Assembly (NCBI GenBank): GCA_002411515.1
Contig: DHTF01000013.1
Location: 1-21,331, forward strand
Direction of reading: 5' to 3'
DNA length: 21,331 nt
Source of the DNA: Proteiniphilum sp. UBA5267
GTDB taxonomy: Bacteria > Bacteroidota > Bacteroidia > Bacteroidales > Dysgonomonadaceae
A program made the translations under genes and the position numbers. This document shows positions 17,787-21,331 of the stretch, piece after piece; the stretch's first letter is position 1; every line of letters begins with the position of its first letter. Under the pieces are notes generated by a model. The model was not told where the DNA came from, ran no database searches, and saw nothing but the letters and a program-made list of their open reading frames with translations.

Positions 17787-20144
17787 ATGTACAGACTTGA
17801 GATCATGAATAAAGGGAATGCGGCGTTGAAAATCTGCCTTGTTTTATTGTGCATTTCCTCCACCGTTTTTGCCGGTGAGATCGATCTTTCCGGCAGCAGG
17901 TTGCTTGTGTCGCCTTCCATCAAATCTCCCGTGAAGGAGACCATCATTCAGCTCTTGCAGGAAGAGATCCACAGGCGTACGGGCATTCCTTTAGGTGTTA
18001 CCGACGCCTGGGGCGGTTCGCCGGTCATCGCTTTGGCTCTCTCTTCGGATGGGATATTGAACGGCAAGGCGCTTCCTGACACGCTTCCTGAAAAGACAAA
18101 ACTTCCCCTGCAAGCCGAATCATTCAGCGTGGTGGTGCAAGAGGACGCCCCCCGGCCGGTTATCTGGCTTGTCGGAGCCGATGAGCGCGGGGTTTTGTTT
18201 GCCGCGGGACACCTGCTGCGCACATCTTTGCTTGCCAACAAGCAGATCCTGTTCGATTCTTCAAACGCCGTACAAAGCGCACCGGATTATCCCATCCGGG
18301 GACATCAGTTGGGTTATCGCAATACCGCCAATTCCTACGATGCATGGACAAAGGAGCAGTATGAGCAATATATCCGCGAGTTGGCTATTTTCGGGACAAA
18401 CTGTATAGAGACGATTCCTTTTGACAATACGCCCAGTCCCCACATGAAACTCTCCAAGGAAGAGATGAACCGGCATATAAGCACCGTATGCAGGAATTAT
18501 GGCATTGATTATTGGGTATGGACACCGGCCAACGTGGATCTGTCGGATGAAAACCTGTTCAGGGCCGAAGTGAAGAAGCACAGCGATTACTACAGGCAAT
18601 GTCCGCATCTGAGCCATGTCTTTGTGCCGGGCGGTGATCCCGGGGATAATCATCCGCGGCATGTGATGCCTTTCCTGAAAGCGATTGCCACCGAGCTGGA
18701 AAAGTACCATCCCCGTGCAGGAGTTTGGGTTTCATTGCAGGGTTTCAGCGATGAGCAGATCGATTATTTTTACCATTATCTGGAGACAGAAAATCCGGAT
18801 TGGTTGCGGGGAGTGGTAAGCGGTCCGGGTAGCCCTTCCCTGTCTGACACGCGCTACCGGTTACCCGGGAAGTATATGCACCGCCATTACCCCGATATTA
18901 CCCATACTGTCCGCTGCCTCTACCCCACCCTCCGCTGGGATCAGGCGTTCGCCCTTACCTTGGGCCGGGAGCCGGTCAACCCGCAACCGTTTTATTACGC
19001 GGAGTTACACGACCGGTATGCCCCTTTCACCGATGGTTTCCTCACCTACTCCGACGGAGCGCATGACGATCTGAACAAGTTCGTATGGAGCCGCAAAGGA
19101 TGGAGTATGGAGGAAGATGCCGCCGGTATCACGGAGCAATATGTACGGTTCTTCTTTGGCGCCAAACCCGATGATCGGGTAACGGACGCCATACTGGGAT
19201 TGGAACGCAACTGGGACGGCCCCATAGAGGTAAACGGGGGGATAGAGATGACTTTCCTGCGCTGGCGGCAGCTTGAAGAGGCCTATCCCCGCCTACAAAG
19301 TGACTGGCGATGGCAGATGCTGTTGCTCCGCGCTTATTATGACACTTATACCAAAAGGCGGAAGTTATTCGAACAAAGGTTGGAGCGGGAAGCCGGTAAA
19401 TTGCTCGGGAAGGTCTCCGAAATGGGTGCTGCCGGGGCGATGAAACAGGCTTTGGAGAAAGTGAACGAGGCCGACCGGGTAAATATTGCCCCTTCGTTGA
19501 GAAAGAAGATCGATGATTATTGCGACGCGTTGTATAAATCGGTAGGTTTGCAGACAAGCGTGGAGAAATATCAGGCCAGCGGCGCTGAACGAGGCTGTGT
19601 GCTCGATTTCGCGGACTATCCGCTGAACAACCGCTGGTGGTTGTCCGACCGGTTTGAAAAGATCGGACAAATGGAAACCGAAGCCGAAAAGCTGGCCGCT
19701 TTAGAGGTGATCGCCCGATGGGAAAATCCCGGAAAGGGAAGTTATTACGATAACATATCGGATATCAGCCGGAGTCCGCGGGTAAAAACAACAGTCTATG
19801 ATGCTGCCGATGTGGCCTGGTGGGACGGCGGAATGAGTCGTAAGAGGCTGTCTACCCAGTTATTCCAGAACTTCCCGAAACTCCTGTACGAGGATCTTGA
19901 TCCCAAAGCGCGTTACCTGATCCGTACCGCCGGATACGGCGATGCGTTGCTCAGGGTGGATGGAGAGCGTATATCCCCTACCCTCTATAATAAGGAGCTG
20001 GAGGAATTCAAAGAGTTCCCCATAGATAGAAGATTCTTTCAGGACGGTAAGCTGGAGGTTTCATTCGATGAACCGGAAGAGTCTCACCTGAACTGGCGTC
20101 AATATTCCAAGATTTGTGATATCTGGCTTATAAAAATTCTTTGA
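17787..20144 (+). CDS. Secreted GH20/GH67-like barrel protein, putative glycoside hydrolase of unclear family
   Basis: Translation from ATG 17787 gives 785 residues. ATG 17805 (MNKGNAALKIC) gives a cleaner signal peptide (cleavage after VFA) and may be the real start. Residues about 35-165 look like the small alpha/beta domain that precedes GH20, GH67 and GH84 barrels (LLQEEIHRRTGIPL, LVGADERGVLFAAGHLLR). A barrel begins at YPIRGHQLGYRN (169-179). It includes FNTP-like and VWTPANVD segments and FVPGGDPGDNHP (279-290). The GH20 catalytic motif HxGGDE is not present; GGDP occupies that place. Later AELHDRYAPF and TYSDGAHDDLNKFVW resemble substrate-binding loops. The C-terminal part (about 560-785) has helical and beta segments. 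The fold is credible, but activity and linkage are not determinable. It starts 13 bp after the GH2 gene. Confidence 0.7.
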   Translation: MYRLEIMNKGNAALKICLVLLCISSTVFAGEIDLSGSRLLVSPSIKSPVKETIIQLLQEEIHRRTGIPLGVTDAWGGSPVIALALSSDGILNGKALPDTLPEKTKLPLQAESFSVVVQEDAPRPVIWLVGADERGVLFAAGHLLRTSLLANKQILFDSSNAVQSAPDYPIRGHQLGYRNTANSYDAWTKEQYEQYIRELAIFGTNCIETIPFDNTPSPHMKLSKEEMNRHISTVCRNYGIDYWVWTPANVDLSDENLFRAEVKKHSDYYRQCPHLSHVFVPGGDPGDNHPRHVMPFLKAIATELEKYHPRAGVWVSLQGFSDEQIDYFYHYLETENPDWLRGVVSGPGSPSLSDTRYRLPGKYMHRHYPDITHTVRCLYPTLRWDQAFALTLGREPVNPQPFYYAELHDRYAPFTDGFLTYSDGAHDDLNKFVWSRKGWSMEEDAAGITEQYVRFFFGAKPDDRVTDAILGLERNWDGPIEVNGGIEMTFLRWRQLEEAYPRLQSDWRWQMLLLRAYYDTYTKRRKLFEQRLEREAGKLLGKVSEMGAAGAMKQALEKVNEADRVNIAPSLRKKIDDYCDALYKSVGLQTSVEKYQASGAERGCVLDFADYPLNNRWWLSDRFEKIGQMETEAEKLAALEVIARWENPGKGSYYDNISDISRSPRVKTTVYDAADVAWWDGGMSRKRLSTQLFQNFPKLLYEDLDPKARYLIRTAGYGDALLRVDGERISPTLYNKELEEFKEFPIDRRFFQDGKLEVSFDEPEESHLNWRQYSKICDIWLIKIL

Positions 20145-20189
20145 CAACACGCTACTGGAATCATTCGTTAAGTTTTAAATATTTGTAAT

Positions 20190-21287
20190 ATGAAAAAAAT
20201 TCAATTATTGCTTCTTATCGTTTTATCGGTATTCTTTGCACAATGTGCATCTACACGTAATAAGATCGAAGAAAAGGCAGCCCCGCGCGTAAAGAACGTT
20301 ATTGTGATGATCGGAGATGGCATGGGTGTCAGTCAGGTGTATGCGGGATTGACGGCAAATAAGGGAACACTCTTCCTCGAAAAGAGTCAATTTATAGGCT
20401 TCTCGAAGACCTACTCCGCAAGCAATTATGTGACAGATTCGGCTGCGGGAGGTACTGCCATCGCATGTGGAACCAAAACGAAGAATGGCGCCATTGGTGT
20501 CGACCCCGATGGGAGTCCGGTTAAATCAATGCTGACGTATGCGGCGGAAAACGGGTTGTCCACTGGGATTGTGGTGAGTTGTGCTGTCACCCATGCTACG
20601 CCCGCTTCATTTGTCGCACATCAGCCTAGGCGTGATATGGAAGAGGAGATTGCGGTCGATTTTGTGAATTCTGATCTTTCGGTTTTTATTGGAGGAGGAA
20701 AGAAATACTTCGATAGTCGCTCTGACAAGGAGAATCTGCTCGATAAACTCTCCGTCAAAGGTTTTCAGATCGCTTTCAACTTGGACGATATCAAGAAAGT
20801 CGGCTCAGGAAAACTGGCGGGTTTGGTAGCGGACGAACATCCGGCTCCCTATCCGGAAAGGGGGGAATTCCTTCCCGAAAGTGTACAGACGGCTATCAAT
20901 CTTCTGAAAAACAATGAAAAAGGATTTTGTCTGATGGTGGAAGGTTCCCAAATCGATTGGGCTTGCCATACGAATGATAAGGAGGCTACAATCAATGAAA
21001 TGTTGGATTTCGATCGGGCTATCAAAGTGGCTTTCGATTATGCCGACCAGGACCCCAATACGCTTGTCGTTATTACCGCGGACCATGAGACAGGAGGCCT
21101 GTCGCTTACAGGAGGTGACCTGTCGACCGGAGAAGTGGAAGCCAATTATGGTACAAAAAGGCATACTGCAGTGATGGTTCCCGTCTTTGCCTACGGTGCG
21201 GGCGCTGCCGAATTTGCCGGCATATACGAGAATACCGATATTTTTACCAAAGTTTTAAAGCTCTATCGAATGCGTTCACCCCGGTAG
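20190..21287 (+). CDS. PhoA-type alkaline phosphatase, exported
   Basis: The 365-residue protein carries every catalytic element of the alkaline phosphatase family: MIGDGMG (Asp43), VTDSAAGGTA with nucleophile Ser84, THATPA (His135, Thr137), EGSQIDWACH (Glu251, Asp256, His260), ADHETGG (Asp298, His299) and KRHTAVMVPVFAYG (His325). These bind two zinc ions and one magnesium in known members. The N-terminus is a signal peptide. Cys19 in FAQCAS may be lipidated, but Gln at the -1 position is unusual. It is shorter than E. coli PhoA, as is common for compact members. It removes phosphate monoesters in the periplasm. It lies 45 bp after the preceding gene and is probably the last gene of this run, since the final 44 bases of the window show nothing coding. 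Confidence 0.95.
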   Translation: MKKIQLLLLIVLSVFFAQCASTRNKIEEKAAPRVKNVIVMIGDGMGVSQVYAGLTANKGTLFLEKSQFIGFSKTYSASNYVTDSAAGGTAIACGTKTKNGAIGVDPDGSPVKSMLTYAAENGLSTGIVVSCAVTHATPASFVAHQPRRDMEEEIAVDFVNSDLSVFIGGGKKYFDSRSDKENLLDKLSVKGFQIAFNLDDIKKVGSGKLAGLVADEHPAPYPERGEFLPESVQTAINLLKNNEKGFCLMVEGSQIDWACHTNDKEATINEMLDFDRAIKVAFDYADQDPNTLVVITADHETGGLSLTGGDLSTGEVEANYGTKRHTAVMVPVFAYGAGAAEFAGIYENTDIFTKVLKLYRMRSPR

Positions 21288-21331
21288 TCTCACTTTTTTG
21301 GACTCATCGGCGGCAACATTCTAAAATCTGT

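Noticed and set aside
20141..20189. Possible promoter before the alkaline phosphatase gene (TTGACA and a TAAGTTTT-like box)
   Set aside because: The spacing between the two elements (about 25 bp) does not suit either sigma-70 or the Bacteroidota primary sigma pattern, so it is not supported as a promoter.

Overview
The window is a one-direction gene cluster from a member of the Bacteroidota, most likely order Bacteroidales. The main evidence is an adjacent SusC/RagA–SusD/RagB pair, a run of exported carbohydrate-active and ester- or phosphate-cleaving enzymes behind it, very short intergenic gaps, and AT-rich, Shine-Dalgarno-poor leaders typical of that phylum. I cannot assign a genus from the sequence alone. 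Every convincing gene is on the + strand. No regulator, inner-membrane transporter, tRNA, rRNA, transposase or CRISPR array is visible.

Layout. Bases 1-636 hold the 3' end of an exported-type protein with a lectin-like beta-sandwich look. Bases 659-5771 encode the SusC porin (TonB-dependent, without an STN signalling domain) and its SusD lipoprotein lid. Bases 5837-9421 encode a secreted propeller/alpha-toroid protein of unknown activity and a secreted PqaA-type alpha/beta hydrolase. Bases 9422-9650 are the only sizeable non-coding gap. It is AT-rich and framed by a perfect 14-bp inverted repeat. Bases 9651-21287 encode, in order, a secreted YdjC/ChbG-type deacetylase, a ceramidase-like/purple-acid-phosphatase-like fusion (4-bp overlap with the deacetylase), a second phosphatase of the same type, a GH2 lipoprotein with the active-site signature of exo-beta-D-glucosaminidases, a large GH20/GH67-like barrel protein, and a PhoA-type alkaline phosphatase.

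Interpretation (inference). This looks like a polysaccharide-utilisation locus in which SusCD imports oligosaccharides and exported enzymes dismantle them. The enzyme set is unusual: a deacetylase and a predicted glucosaminidase suggest an amino-sugar glycan, three separate phosphatase modules suggest phosphate groups, and a ceramidase-like amidohydrolase plus an esterase-like protein suggest acyl or other substituents. A phosphorylated, possibly acylated, glucosamine-containing glycoconjugate would explain the combination, but the substrate is not proven by sequence. The most notable proteins are the ceramidase-like::phosphatase fusion, which lacks the classical ceramidase nucleophile motif, the barrel protein with GGDP where GH20 enzymes have GGDE, and the propeller/toroid protein.
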